Positions 22,130 to 33,439 of a stretch of 64,000 nucleotides of DNA are shown in pieces. A program made the position numbers and the translations under genes. Below the pieces are notes generated by a model that saw only the letters and a list, made by a program, of their open reading frames with translations, was not told where the DNA came from and ran no database searches. The stretch is taken from contig CM066732.1 in the NCBI GenBank assembly GCA_033961575.1, positions 94,169,187 through 94,233,186 on the forward strand. The letters are read 5' to 3'. Position 1 is the first letter of the stretch; each line of letters starts with the position of its first letter. Source of the stretch: Aselliscus stoliczkanus (lineage: Eukaryota > Chordata > Mammalia > Chiroptera > Hipposideridae).

Positions 22130-22580
22130 GATGACGATAGCTAATATTTAGCACTTAGTATGTGTCAAACACTCTATTAATAGAGTCTCCACGACTCCCC
22201 CAGCAGCCCTGTGTGGCCCTGGCCCACCTGGTGTCCTCTGCTGATGTCTAGTGGTCTTTTCCTCTCCTGTCTTTCCGCCTAAGGTAGGATACAAGGGCCT
22301 CGGGCCTTCCCTTCCCACATTTGACATTGGGTTTGGATGTTCATGGTGTGTTGTGGGGGGGTTTTGGTTTGTTGGTTTATTTTGTTCTGAAATTAAAGTA
22401 TGCAAAATAAAGAAGATGCAATTTTATACACAAAAAAGGAACTTTATACACATTAACTTATTTAATCTTCAAAATAACCCTCAGAGACACAGAGCAGATA
22501 CAAATTTGGTGACAGAGACAGAATTTGAACCTAGGTGGTCTGGCCCTATGTTAATGCTATTAACCACTGTGCTAGCACTG
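22130..22580 (-). mobile_element. MIR SINE split by an insertion
   Basis: The antisense MIR begins 'AGCTAATATTTAGCACTTAG' and 'TATGTGTCAAACACTCTATT' (to about 22183), then resumes with TTATACACATTAACTTATTT, AATCTTCAAAATAACCCTCA and the end AACCTAGGTGGTCTGGCCCT. The two halves are collinear parts of one MIR. The unrelated 250 bp between them is listed separately. Confidence 0.65.
22186..22437 (+). pseudogene. cDNA-like insert inside a MIR (possible 3' UTR retrocopy)
   Basis: A compositionally distinct 250-bp block, GC-rich at its start and ending with AATAAA at 22406-22411 followed about 20 bases later by CAAAAAAGG. This is what the 3' end of a processed mRNA copy would look like. I cannot identify a parent gene, and no convincing target duplication was found (TTATACAC occurs on both sides of the A run only). 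Alternatives: unique DNA with the MIR rearranged around it, or an unfamiliar repeat. Confidence 0.35.
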
Positions 22581-22666
22581 ACATTCCAGGTTGGTATAAT
22601 TTTTTAAATTAATTTTTAATAATTTTATATTTTTAAAAGTTATTTTATTCTCTTATGATTGTAAGT

Positions 22667-22703
22667 ACACACACACACAAACACACACACACACACACAC
22701 ACA
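22667..22703. repeat. (CA)n microsatellite
   Basis: CA/AC run with a single AA interruption near 22679. It gives spurious valine/cysteine repeats in translation of the other strand. Confidence 0.97.
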
Positions 22704-22804
22704 ACATTTATATAGTTCAAAATCCAAAAGGTACAGGTGGTATAAAAGGTAAATATCCCCTTGTGCATCCTTTAGCCAACCACTTATCTTTCCCAGAGAC
22801 AGCC

Positions 22805-23025
22805 AACAGATTGCTTCAGTTCTAATGCTGGCTCTGCACTCTCTAGACACGTAACTTTGGGCAGGCTACTTAATCTTTCTGTGCCTCGGTTCTCTTGTTT
22901 GAAAAACAGGCATGATAATAACAGTTCCCACATAGAGTTTTTATGAGGATTGAATGAACGGATATATGTAAAATGTTTAGAATAGCCATCAAAAGGAATG
23001 CCAGTAAGTATTTGCTATTATTAAT
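22805..23025 (+). mobile_element. MIR SINE
   Basis: Nearly full MIR layout: ATGCTGGCTCTGCACTCTCT, TAACTTTGGGCAGGCTACTT, CTGTGCCTCGGTTCTCTTGT, ATAATAACAGTTCCCACATA, TTTTTATGAGGATTGAATGA, then GTAAGTATTTGCTATTATTA. One of the best-kept MIR copies here. Confidence 0.85.
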
Positions 23026-23216
23026 TTGATGTATTTTTCCAGATATTGTATTCATATGCAAGATATAAACATATACATACATAAACACAGTCCCTCCCCC
23101 AATTTTTTTTTACAAATACTATTCTGCACCTTGCTTTTCTCACATCATGATCTTAAAACTTTAATTAAAAAATAAGTTCATGAATATGTTTTCTTTTGAA
23201 ATAACCCATTCTTAGC
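23026..23216. mobile_element. Probable L1M-derived 3' sequence
   Basis: TTTTTCCAGATATTGTATTC and 'TATTCTGCACCTTGCTTTTC' recall old L1M 3' ends; the (CA)n-flanking segment 22600-22800 may be the same insertion. Family and orientation are uncertain. Confidence 0.35.
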
Positions 23217-23470
23217 CTTTTAAAATTTTCATTAAATTTATTGTGGTGACACTAATAAAATTATACAAGTTTCAAGTGTACAATTCTATAATACATCTAC
23301 AGAGGGTGCCAAAAAATGTATACACATTTTAAGAAAGGAAAAAACTGTATTAAAATTGTAATACTACATACCAATAACAAAAGATGAATAGAAGTCATGT
23401 GTATACATTTTTTTGGCACCCCCGGTATACATTGCATCGTGTGTTCACCATCAAGAGTCACTTCTCTTCC
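23217..23470 (-). mobile_element. L1 3' UTR end, antisense, split by a MITE
   Basis: 23217-23298 (AATAAAATTATACAAGTTTC, AAGTGTACAATTCTATAATA) and 23428-23470 (CATTGCATCGTGTGTTCACC) together match the antisense of the L1 3' end also seen in sense at 37990-38090. The MITE at 23300 separates the two halves. Confidence 0.7.
23300..23425. mobile_element. Tc1/mariner-type MITE (126 bp)
   Basis: TA at 23298-23299 and 23426-23427 flank inverted ends CAGAGGGTGCCAAAAAATGT and CATTTTTTTGGCACCCCCGG, with about 26 bp of near-perfect pairing through GTATACAC. The internal A-rich part has no frame. It inserted into an L1 3' UTR, whose halves join cleanly when it is removed. Confidence 0.85.
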
Positions 23471-25357
23471 TTTTCAATGTATTTCTTTTTTGATTAAAGA
23501 AAGTTAACTAAAGATTGCTGCTCCTGTTCTATCATTTCTTATTTTTGTGATAGAAATTGAAGAGGAATAGCCATTCTTGGGACAACATGGGGTTGATATG
23601 CATCAACAAAGGAAGTTACTGAAAAATGAGTGATGGTATGGATTCTGATCTTTTGAAACTGGTCTGATCTCTGACCCAGCAGCTGTGGCAGCAGCAACGG
23701 GGTGGGTGGTAGCAAACTGGTTCAAAGGTAGAGACAGGGGATAACTCTTAAAGCTGCATTTGCAGAGCAAGCACACTGTTTACACTTAGATTTAATAAAA
23801 ATTCAGGGTGGAGGTATTTGCTGATGGAAACTAAGGGATAAAGGCATCAAATCTCTTCCCTTTCCATCAAGGCACTCTTTAGCCCTACTCCTGCTGGATG
23901 GTGTGTTGCCCGTGGCTTTACCATTTAGAAAAACAAAACAAAATAAACAAAAATGAAACAAAATGTAATACTGATTTGTCTGCCTGTAGAAGAGGAGCTG
24001 CAGCTTTGGCCCAGTTGAGAGAGCCTTACAACAACCCCCAGGAGTGAGATACTGAGAGAGGGAAGATGTGAAGGAGGAGTTAGTTTTAATTATGGTTGAA
24101 TATATAGAAAAGGTCATCGGCTCTCAGTCAGGAGAAGCGCTTTATGGAGAAAAGGGTCTAGACACTGGTTGTGGACCAAATCCCCTAGAAGTTGTTCTCT
24201 GTGGTACAGGGAATCCGGGAGAGTGGCCTAAACAGGATTACAGAAGCATACTGCTGCAGGGAACAAAAAGACTGCAGCTGCCAGCAGAGAGCACCACAGA
24301 CACTAAAATGGTGAGGCCTTGTGCCTCCTATGGAACAGAAATGAGGGTGGTGGTGAAAGGGAACAGGAACCTGCAATCATAGGTGTATTTGGACTCTCTC
24401 AGGCCCCTTCTTCGTCTTAGAAACAACAGAAAAATTTCAAGACAGCTTGGCACTGCCATTACTGTAAGAGGACTCCACAGAGATTAGAGGCCAGGAAAAA
24501 TGTGGCTCTCCAGCCAGTTTGAATAGCTTTGAGGTCACAAGTTATTCAAAAGTGTCAGAGAAACCTTGCAACTACGCACTTAAAGCTTCAGAGAGACTGT
24601 GCCATAGGATGTCCCGCATGCTAAGCTAGAGGCCACAGAATATCCCCCATCCTCTGGTACCCAGCCCCTGGACCCTTAGGAGCTTGTGAATCAAAGATTT
24701 CGGCTCAAACTCAGCCTTGTAAACCCCTCCTCAACCAGGTGCAGCAGGAAGGCCCCAGGGAAGGGCAGAGCTTGGCTTGGGCTGTAGCACCTTCAGGGCT
24801 CCCACTTCATGGGCTTTGTGTGCACAGAGCTTTCTTCACATGGAATGCGGACACTACACAGTTTCCTAGCTGTTTCAGCGGCTCTGAACAAACGAGTTTC
24901 CGGCTCTCGGGGAATCGAAACTACACAGTTTCACTCTGTCCTGTTGTGTTGTCAGCTGGCTTTCAGCATTCCCCTCTCCCCACAAAAACCTCAACATGGA
25001 TCCCTAGCAGGGATGTTGTACAATAGGAGCTTTCATTCCTGCTTTGGCACCTGCAGCTCTCCGTTAACAGTGCCACGGAGCAAAGAAAGCACGTACCAAA
25101 GAGTGCAGTGCAGAAGGCTCTGCTCTGCGGAGCTGCTGGGCAGAGGCAAGTTGGAGTGGTGCGCATGCTTGCGGTGTAGGGAGCGGGGATGACTCTTGGG
25201 ACAACCATGCCTGCTGCCCCCCTGAGTGCTCTGAATGTCTGCATGTACACTGTGCCAGGCACTGAGAGAAATACCCAGTCTTTGCCTTTAACACATTTGG
25301 GGCTCCCATGGGGAGACAGAAAACAGAAATAAACACATCTGCCAAGGATCTTGGTTA
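23471..25357. other. Unassigned segment, partly GC-rich
   Basis: About 1.9 kb. 24600-25350 is richer in G+C than the surroundings and contains several overlapping frames of 60-127 codons on both strands, none resembling a known family. AAATAAAC at 25327-25334 contains a polyadenylation-like AATAAA. It could be an LTR or unknown repeat, or unique DNA; I found no ends or duplications to decide. Confidence 0.35.
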
Positions 25358-25359
25358 TA

Positions 25360-25440
25360 TTGGGTTGTCGAAAAAGTCACGACGCATTTCTGCAATGAAA
25401 AACAGAAAAAAAATACGTCATGAATTTTCCGACAACCCAA
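25360..25440. mobile_element. 81-bp mariner-type MITE, copy 3
   Basis: TA at 25358-25359 and 25441-25442. Ends are TTGGGTTGTCGAAAAAGTCA and its inverse TTTTCCGACAACCCAA, with the same loop motif as copy 2 (TTTCTGCAATGAAAAACAG). The retained CG dinucleotides in both arms suggest it is close to the family consensus. Confidence 0.9.
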
Positions 25441-25469
25441 TAAGTCACAAAATCCACCCCTAATAAGAA

Positions 25470-25690
25470 AGTTGGCTCTGAAATCAGGCTCAAAGGTCTC
25501 TGTCCTGTCTTTATCAGTTACCAGCTATATGACAACTGCTTAACCACGCTATGTTTTAGACTCTCATGTATCATATGCAGACTAGAGTACATGTATCACT
25601 TGTAAGGATTAAAACACTGAATACATGTGAACTAACTGGAGCAGTGTGTGACTTGTATTAAACATTCAAGGAGATGCTAGCCGTCATTAA
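25470..25690 (+). mobile_element. MIR SINE
   Basis: Collinear with MIR: GTTGGCTCTGAAATCAGGCT, AGTTACCAGCTATATGACAA, AGGATTAAAACACTGAATAC, then GAGATGCTAGCCGTCATTAA. Diverged but complete in outline. Confidence 0.7.
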
Positions 25691-25759
25691 AACTCCGATT
25701 TTTCATGGTTTCATAACTCACTTAGGTTAAAGATGAAACTCATTAACATGCTCACAGGG

Positions 25760-26160
25760 TCCCGCCTCCTTTCTCAATTCAAGCGTGCTCTGCTCTGTCT
25801 CACTCCACTCTAGCCACAGTGCTCTTCTCTGGTCCCTGTTATTCATATGCTCTCTCTTGCCACAAAGCCTTTGTCCATTTAGGGCACTTCCCTTCCCTCT
25901 TCTCTTTTTATTCCTATCATTATTCAGTGCTCAGATCAAGTGTTACTGCCTCATGGGAGCCCTCCCTGAGCAGGACGCATCCTCTCATTACAGGCTCTCA
26001 CCTGAATCTCACCTACAGGGGCATTTATCACAATTGCCATTTTTTTCATTTGCGTGATTATTTATATGTCACATGAAAGTAGGAGCACGTATGATTCAGT
26101 TCACCGTTATCTACCCCCCATTACCTAGCATCTCTTATGTTCAATGAATGCATGAATATT
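25760..26160 (+). mobile_element. L2 LINE 3' fragment
   Basis: Sense L2 pattern with GCCACAAAGCCTTTGTCCAT, CCTCATGGGAGCCCTCCCTG, TATTTATATGTCACATGAAA and TTCAATGAATGCATGAATAT. The 85-90-codon frames here are repeat-derived. Confidence 0.7.
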
Positions 26161-26189
26161 TGGCTTCTCACTGATCATAAATATATATC

Positions 26190-26520
26190 CTTGATTTTGA
26201 AGGATGAGTGAGAATGTATTGGATGAAGGAAAGGAGGAATAAAAGCATTCCAGGTGAAGAAACAGGAAATTCAAAAGTCCCAAGACACATTAGAGAAGGG
26301 TGTGCTTAGAGAGTGGTTGGTGTACAGAGTGAGTGATGGGAGGTAGATAGGAGAGAGAAGAAACGCAGTACATGAGGCTGGTGAGGATTGGGGCTGGATA
26401 GCAAAAGTCCTGGAATGCATGGTAAGGAGTTTAGATCTGCTTTTCTCTGTGAGTATGGAGAGAATCTGTGTGTCTAAACAGAGGAAATTCATGATCAGAA
26501 ATACAGAATACAGCAAGAAC
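26190..26520 (+). mobile_element. Probable L2-type LINE segment
   Basis: G/A-rich text with GGCTGGATAGCAAAAGTCCT, GGAATGCATGGTAAGGAGTT and ATTCATGATCAGAAAT resembles a more internal region of L2-like elements. The family is not certain. Confidence 0.45.
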
Positions 26521-26904
26521 ATATCTCCTGTCTTTAAAGTTTTTATATCAAATTAGCAACTATTTATACATTCACAGCAAAGTTTCAGTTATTTGTTACA
26601 GAATTCAAGGAAGTTAAGATGTCAAAAATGCCTTAAATCATGTTTAACTAACTGTTTTAAATATGTACAATCTTGACGATCAGATTTGTTTTATTCCCTA
26701 CTTCCGATAATTGTCCCCCAATGATTATTATTCATATTCCAGTGAAGATATGTCATGTGACTAACTGGAAAAAATCAATTACATATAACATGATCAATTA
26801 ATAGAATGTCTCAATTAATTTCAGCTCAGTTCAAGTTATTTCTATTAGGTTGATGATAATAGCTGTGGTAGGATATAGTTCTCACCAGTTCTTAAAATAA
26901 AACC
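26521..26904. other. Unassigned AT-rich DNA
   Basis: Nothing recognised. Confidence 0.45.
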
Positions 26905-27435
26905 ATGCTTCTCAAATTTTTTGGACTTGGAGCTCCTTTACATTTTTTAAAATTGTTGAGGACCTCAAAGAATTTTTGTTTATATGGGTTATATCTGTGA
27001 ATACTTAGCTTATTAAAAACTAAATCTTTAAAAAATTTTAATATTTATTATTTTAAAATAATAGTAAACTCATCATATGCCAACACAATTAACATATTTT
27101 GTGAAAATAGCTATATTTTCTAAAGCAAAATAAAAATCTCAAAAAAGACAACTAGATTCTCATTAAAAGTTTAATCTGATATTTAATCTAATATTGAATC
27201 TGGTGTAATATGTTGTTTTGGTTGAAACATATGCATAAAATCTTTCCTCATACAGATATATAATTGGAAAAGGGACTACTTTAAAGAATGCCTTTTTCAG
27301 AAAATCATGAACCTGTATCACAATTTGACAAATAGTAGTTTCTTAAAGATTGGTTGCTATATGAAATATGAAACCATGTCAATAAAGCCTTCATGCTCTG
27401 TAACACTAAACTTTGTTAGTCTATTTTGCATTTTA

Positions 27436-27553
27436 TTTTTTTTTATTTTTTATTTTTTTAAGGGCAGTGTCACTGGCCTTCATATGTGGGATCCAAATGA
27501 GGGCCGCTGGCTTCCCAAGCCAGCTGTTAACCATCCTGCAACTCGGCTGGCCC
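27436..27553 (-). mobile_element. Short tRNA-derived SINE, antisense
   Basis: Flanked by the 15-bp duplication CTATTTTGCATTTTA at 27421-27435 and 27554-27568. A T-rich tail, then AGGGCAGTGTCACTGGCCTT, CATATGTGGGATCCAAAT (B-box region), and the head ending CAACTCGGCTGGCCCC. It lacks the GC-rich middle and AATAAA tail of the long form. Confidence 0.9.
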
Positions 27554-27951
27554 CTATTTTGCATTTTAAATGGAGCTTTTACTCCTGTGTGATTAAGTAA
27601 CATCATGCATTGGTCATTGGAAAATATATGTTCACTGAGTTAGTATAGGTTTTCCAAATTTTGATACCATATCAAAAAACCACATTTGTTAATATCACTA
27701 CTAACCTTATAAGAAAATATTTTTAATACTGGAAAGCTGTCAAGCTCCCAGTGACAGACACAAGTTTTCAGAAATCTAATTTTACTTGAACATTTAAATT
27801 CTATCGATGGCAACAAATTCTACAATTGTTTTCCTTGAAGTGACAGGCTGACTGTTAATTTTAAGAAAAATGCCTACCAAATACCCAAGGCTGAATAACT
27901 GTAATGTCACTCTTTCAACAAAAATAGTGTTCTATTAAAAACATGTCCTGT

Positions 27952-28062
27952 GAGGCTAGCTGAGTGGCACGGTGGTTGGGAGCTGGTTTGGGATGCCAGG
28001 GGCCCCAGTTCGGATTCCACATGAGAGGGCCAGTGACACTGCCCTCCAAAAAGAAAACAAAG
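27952..28062 (+). mobile_element. Short tRNA-derived SINE
   Basis: Flanked by AAAAACATGTCCTGT (27937-27951) and AAAAACATGTCTTGT (28063-28077). The head GAGGCTAGCTGAGTGGCACG, a B-box sequence AGTTCGGATTCC and the end CACTGCCCTCC pass straight into an A-rich tail. Same short form as at 27436 but in the opposite orientation. Confidence 0.9.
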
Positions 28063-28420
28063 AAAAACATGTCTTGTTTAGCCTAAATTCAAATAAATGC
28101 ACATATGTGCTTTCTTTTCCAGACAGCCACCATACTTCAATATGCAGCAGGGGTGCTTGTGTTACTATCATTTTGTCACATAGAATAGTAAAAATAAAAT
28201 GCACTCAAAGATCAAGATTTAATAAAATTAACCATTTCTTTCTGCTACATCAGGACAGCTTTATGTGAAACCAGCATTATTTTTTACTGCAAGTGTGTGG
28301 TGGTGAAGAATATAATGACTGTTAGTATGGTTTGGTGTCATCGCCTTGATTTCTGCTCAGCCACACAGAAGAATTTAGGGACATCCAGGGATTTATGAAC
28401 AGTACTTAGAGAACTGCTAA

Positions 28421-29689
28421 AATAGATATTAACTTATAGATCTAGTGGTCTGCTTTCAATGAAACAATGGGGCCCACAAACCAATACAATTCATGATTTT
28501 ACTCTGTTCAAACAGTCCGCCTTTGCATGTTTTTACTACTACAAAAGCAATACGCTATTACTAAAGGAAATGATGACAAGTCAAATACATTTTTTTTTTT
28601 AATGCATTCTCTTGACTCATCAGTTTTGGTCATTGAAAAGGCTATTGTTAGTAAGGAAAGGAATCATTTACTCCAAGTTGTTGTCACCAAATGATCTATT
28701 TAGTGACTCCCAGGCCAGTCAATGACAGTGGGTAAGCGATTTTGAAAAGCTGTGGGAAGTGACATTTCACTAAATAGCTTTTCAGATAACCAAAGCTGAA
28801 CAGGAGAGTAAGGGTATGATGTAGGCATTCCCCTCATTACTTGGCAAAGTAGTACTTCAAACAACACCACTGTTCAAGATCATTTTCTTCTCTAGTTATT
28901 TACTTCATAACCCCTGTTTATTCTGACTGAGCAGGGCAGTCCCCAAGTTTTTACCTAACACCTTATTAAACTGACATGTAAAAATGTCAGACCTAGGTTT
29001 TTCAAAGGAATTGCCCAGCCCATGCGGAAAGCTATAGTGAAAAGTCAGCTGATTCATCCTGAGCATTCTTGGACTTGCCAACATGCAGGGGCAGGAGGAG
29101 AGCATGTGAAAGGCTATTGGAGCATGGTTCTGCCAACTGGGTAGGCACAAGCCATGCTGACTCTTGTGGTTTCTCAAATTCATGTTGGAGCAAGAGATTA
29201 TCTCTCAATTCCCTACCGTGGGTGGGTTTCTATGAGTTATGCCCACTGTGCGAGTGTAACAAGGTCATCTAATTTGCCCATAGTTACAATGAAAGGAAAG
29301 GAGAGAGTATTTCTCTATTTCAATGGCATAAGGGTATAACAATCATGCTTTGGACATTGATTCCTAGTGGATGATCAATGACATCTCATAAACACGCAGT
29401 CCTGAGATAGGGAGGAGCACTTCCTATTCATTATTTTTTTCAGAATCATCTTGTTCTCCTTATGTTTGATATAATAGATGCGCAAACTTGAAACGTTCAA
29501 TTTAGCCTGATGGGCACTTCCCTTTACCTATTTCTTAGCATAGTTGCAAACCTGTGAGCTGTATTATGGCAGATATGTCCCAGAAGGCAAGTTATTCAGT
29601 CAAATGAACATCATCTGAGTCAGTGTGATCATCCTAACAGCTAACCATAAAATCCCAATGCTACCAAAACAGGCCCAATTCATTACCCT
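28421..29689. other. Unassigned non-coding DNA
   Basis: About 1.3 kb. Frames at 28905-29339 on both strands have no family resemblance. Confidence 0.45.
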
Positions 29690-30090
29690 GGCATAGGGCC
29701 CCCATATCCTGGACCTGTAACTGCAAATCCCTTCACTTCCTCTTATGTACCATAGGTTTCAGAAGCATGGAAGTGCCTGCAGTATTCGGAAGGCCTCAAC
29801 ACCCACCCCTACCTCCCTTCTTTGCACATGCTGCTCTCTCTGCCTGAAATGCCCTCTCTTGTCTTCTTATAGAACTCATGCTTGAAGACTTGGTCAGAGC
29901 TGGGTATCAACCTTCTACTTCCACAGCGTTCTGCGCTAGTCTCTCACACTACTTGGTCACTTTGTTTGCTTATATGTCTCCTCCATAACTTGGGGTTCCT
30001 GAGGGCAGAGATTTTGTCACTAACTTCAAAGTACCTAGCAGGAAAATGACATGTGGTAATGTCTTAAAGGATGCTGACTGAATATACACA
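29690..30090 (+). mobile_element. L2 LINE 3' fragment
   Basis: Sense L2 landmarks: TTGCACATGCTGCTCTCTCT, GCCTGAAATGCCCTCTCTTG, TGAGGGCAGAGATTTTGTCA, then a decayed end at AGTACCTAGCAGG. Confidence 0.75.
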
Positions 30091-33000
30091 TTGGACTACA
30101 TTCATCTTAAACAATTAATTTGAGGTTCTCACTGTAATTGAATCCTATCCCAAAATGTATCTTTATCCACAATCCTAAACTACTATCATCTTTTAGCTTC
30201 TCTTTCCAAGCTGTCTCTTCATTTCCAATATTAAAAGATCTTTCTTCACCTCCCTCTACTTCATGCATACATTTCACTGGTCACTGTATTACTACTTCTC
30301 ATGATATGAACTAATAATTGAGGTTACCTCATTCACAGCTATGTAAAGCTAAGGCTCTATGAATAGCTGGATATTTAAAATATATTTTTTTTCCTTAATT
30401 ACCTCAATACCATAATCAAGGCAAGCTGTGGTTTGTATTTGGGGGAGGACCAGCAGTGGGGTGGAGAATGCAAGTAGGCTTGCTTTCCAAGCAGTCTGAT
30501 GAGTCTTGCCCAAGTTAGCATGCTTCACCATCAGAGACCAAGCTCTTACTATGATCACATCTTTGGCAACCTCTTGTTTCTGGTTTTCTCTCACTTAATC
30601 CCCTCCTGGCCTTGTTAAGTGGGCCTTGTTTGGATCCAAGAAAGTGCTGAGTAAATATCAGTTGAGGCAGCCATCATAATGGCCATTATGACTTTGGGTT
30701 TCCTTTCAAGCTATAAAAGCACTGAAGGTTACAGACAGAAGGGATTCTTGAGATTTTTTTTTTTTTTTTGAGGAGAAAATTGAGACCCTGAGAGGCAAAG
30801 TGAATAGTTTGACTACAAGTTCTCCTTAGCAGGAGAGGCAAAGAGTAAACAAAAACAGCAAGAGCAAAACTATATCAAGGAGCAACCTATATAACTCTGG
30901 CTGCCTAAGACTCTTCCAGTCACAATGAGACAAATGAGAAAGCTGCCTCTACATGGCTTCTTTTTACATCTACCCAAATATTAATATTCTTATTAAATGT
31001 TTTATCATTAAATAAGGAGCAATACCTATTTCTCATTCATGTTCTCACATTCATTGAATTAGTAATCTAAATTATAAGAATATCCATTTTTCACAGAATC
31101 AAATAAAGTCATTTTTATTTTAAATGCAAAAAGTATGGTTTGTAAATATTTTTATTTCTCCTGAACTGACCCACATGCCAACATATTTATCTTCACCAGT
31201 CTTGAAGACCAGGGAAACATTAAAGAAATATATTAATACAGGTATATGTGTACCTGTTTCATGTGGTAGTTCCCATACAGCTCTTCCATCCAAATCTCAA
31301 ACTCTCTGGGTTTGCAGATACCTTATCTATCCATCAAACTTGCACTTATTTCAAACGTTTTTACCAAGGGCACCATCTCTTCCTCCTTTTTTCCTATTCC
31401 TTATCTCAATGTACAAGAGCACAATATCCAGATACAGGTTTCCAGGCAAACACACTAGAGGAAGTGTAAAAGCAGATGAGATGATTTTATACCTGTCCTC
31501 TCTGTGCCGGTGCCTACTAGGCCACTTTCTGCTTTCAGCCAGGGAAATGTACATTTTCAGAACTGTGATCACAACCCTGGCTAAATAGTATTCCGGGTAG
31601 AATATGTGCAGAACAAATATTTTCTCCAATTCTCTATAGTTTTGAGAACTTGGTGTGAAGGAAGAAGGAGGTCATGAAGCCTCAGTACCAGGCAGATCAT
31701 CCCTTCATGTTTCTTGGGGATGATATAAAATAACTTCACCCCTTCCCTGCGAGATAGGAGTCTAAGACTCTGTCCCAACATGTGGGCATCCTCATAGAGA
31801 GTAGCTGCTAGAGAAACTCATGAGTCCCTTGGTAATGCAAAGCTTTCAGGCTAAGTCCAAGGGAAGCAGGTGACCTCTGTAAAAGAAAGAAACCTTAGTA
31901 GCAGCAAGGAGCAGCTCAGAGGAGGTGTGGGGATAAAAGCTTCAAACACTCATTTTATCAGAATGAACTATAAGAGTTGTCACAACTTAGGTCAGAAAAA
32001 TCTCAGTATTTCAAATTTGAATGTAACATTATTAGCATCGCGTCAGGCCAAAAAGATCAAGTAATTTAGCAATAAATATGTGAAATTAGCCTGAAGCAAT
32101 CATTTTTGATAAAATTAGGTAGGCCTCTAAGAAAAATTGAGAGTAGTCAAATTCTTCTGTAAATTTAATAAGATTTGTAATTTACTTTATAATGTTGTTT
32201 ACTTATTATAGCTTTGGGGGTAATAACATACTATTCACTGTTAAAAGAACTGGTTACCTCATTCTCATTGACTCAATACAGAGATCTTAAATATTTAACC
32301 ACAACTTTGTTATAAATGTAAAACAGCTGGTTGCTTTTTCCTGAAAAAAAAAAAAATGATTTTTCTTAAGCAAAACAATTCTGAGAGTGCATTTTTCTAA
32401 CAAATTCTGATGATTAACTTCAACATTCTGTTTATAATACATAACCACGCAGTGAAAAAATAGCATAAAGGCAGGATAATTTACTAATTCACAAATTCTT
32501 TGTTATTTCCCATAGAGTGAGCCTCACATCTGGAAAAGCTCATGCAGTTAAATAGTTTGTCCAAGAAAAGACGATTGAAAGGAATTTCAAATATACACAG
32601 TTTTTTCCTATTGTTGGTTGTATCTAATGGAAAGCTTTTGAATACAATAATATGCTAAGAAAAGAGGGGAAAAAAGGCATTCCACGTTATGGTTTCCTAG
32701 GACTTGAAGGGACAACGAAGTCTACTGGGGATCATTCCCTGCCCCAAGGCAGGATTGTACGACACAATCCCACTGCCTGAAACATGCAGGAAAGCAGCTC
32801 TATACTGCCAATGATCATGTGTCCTGGCAATTCTTTGCAGCCATGAAGGATTCCTTTGTTCATAGCCTGAATCCCTCCTGTTGTCATTTAAGCCTATTAT
32901 TTATCCCTATGCACAAGCCACCAGACAGTCACAGACCCAGCAGCCTCCTGCTGCTCTTCCAGTCCCTACACCCACACACCCGGAGGAAACTCATCTTACT

Positions 33001-33439
33001 CTTTTCTTGAGGGGTTGGAATTGAAGTGGCCATAGGTTAGAAGGGAGCAGAAGGATCAAGGTAAAGAAATGACAGAACTGCCTTTCCTCAGTGAAAGCAA
33101 AGCATTTCAGGCCAAGGCCACACAGGGAAATAAGCTAACATGGCATAGGAGTTGATTAAACGGCTTTGGAAAAACGAAGTTTAGGCATTTTACTCCCAGT
33201 CTTTGGAAGAGGCTAGTATTATGGTCTGGCAGGGGAGGGGGGGGGGTTTGTAAGCTCTCTACAGCAGGGACTGGAATGAGACCTGGAAAGGGCTTATTGC
33301 TTTTCAGATTTATCCTGACCTCCCTATCTATGTACGTTTCTACCTTCACCCCACCGGTGTTGTTAACCATCACTGCACTGGATTTATTTTATGCTTAACA
33401 TTTATCAAAATCTGTAATTATTTTTTTTAAATTTGCTGT
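30091..33439. other. Unassigned non-coding DNA
   Basis: About 3.3 kb, the longest run with little I can name. The 154-codon frame at 31124-31588 starts in AT-rich sequence, has no recognisable domain or codon bias and is not called. An A/T-rich homopolymer occurs at 30754-30768. Confidence 0.4.

Larger units (their letters stand above)
26905..28420 (+). mobile_element. Old hAT-like DNA transposon, interrupted by two SINEs
   Basis: Recognised from memory as a long, old mammalian interspersed repeat: the start 'CATGCTTCTCAAATTTTTTG' and 'GACCTCAAAGAATTTTTGTT', the middle TGTTGTTTTGGTTGAAACAT and TTTTCCAGACAGCCACCATA, and the end CATCCAGGGATTTATGAAC with a decayed GAGAACTG. End sequences recall hAT termini (TTCTCAAA / GAGAACY). 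No transposase frame survives. Short SINEs at 27436 and 27952 interrupt it; removing them restores continuity. Confidence 0.5.

Noticed and set aside
24068..24382. 104-codon plus-strand frame
   Set aside because: No family resemblance. It overlaps other frames of similar length and has no splice or promoter context.
31124..31588. 154-codon plus-strand open frame, the longest outside recognised repeats
   Set aside because: No domain, signal peptide, splice context or codon pattern. A frame of this length is expected by chance on two strands of 64 kb.
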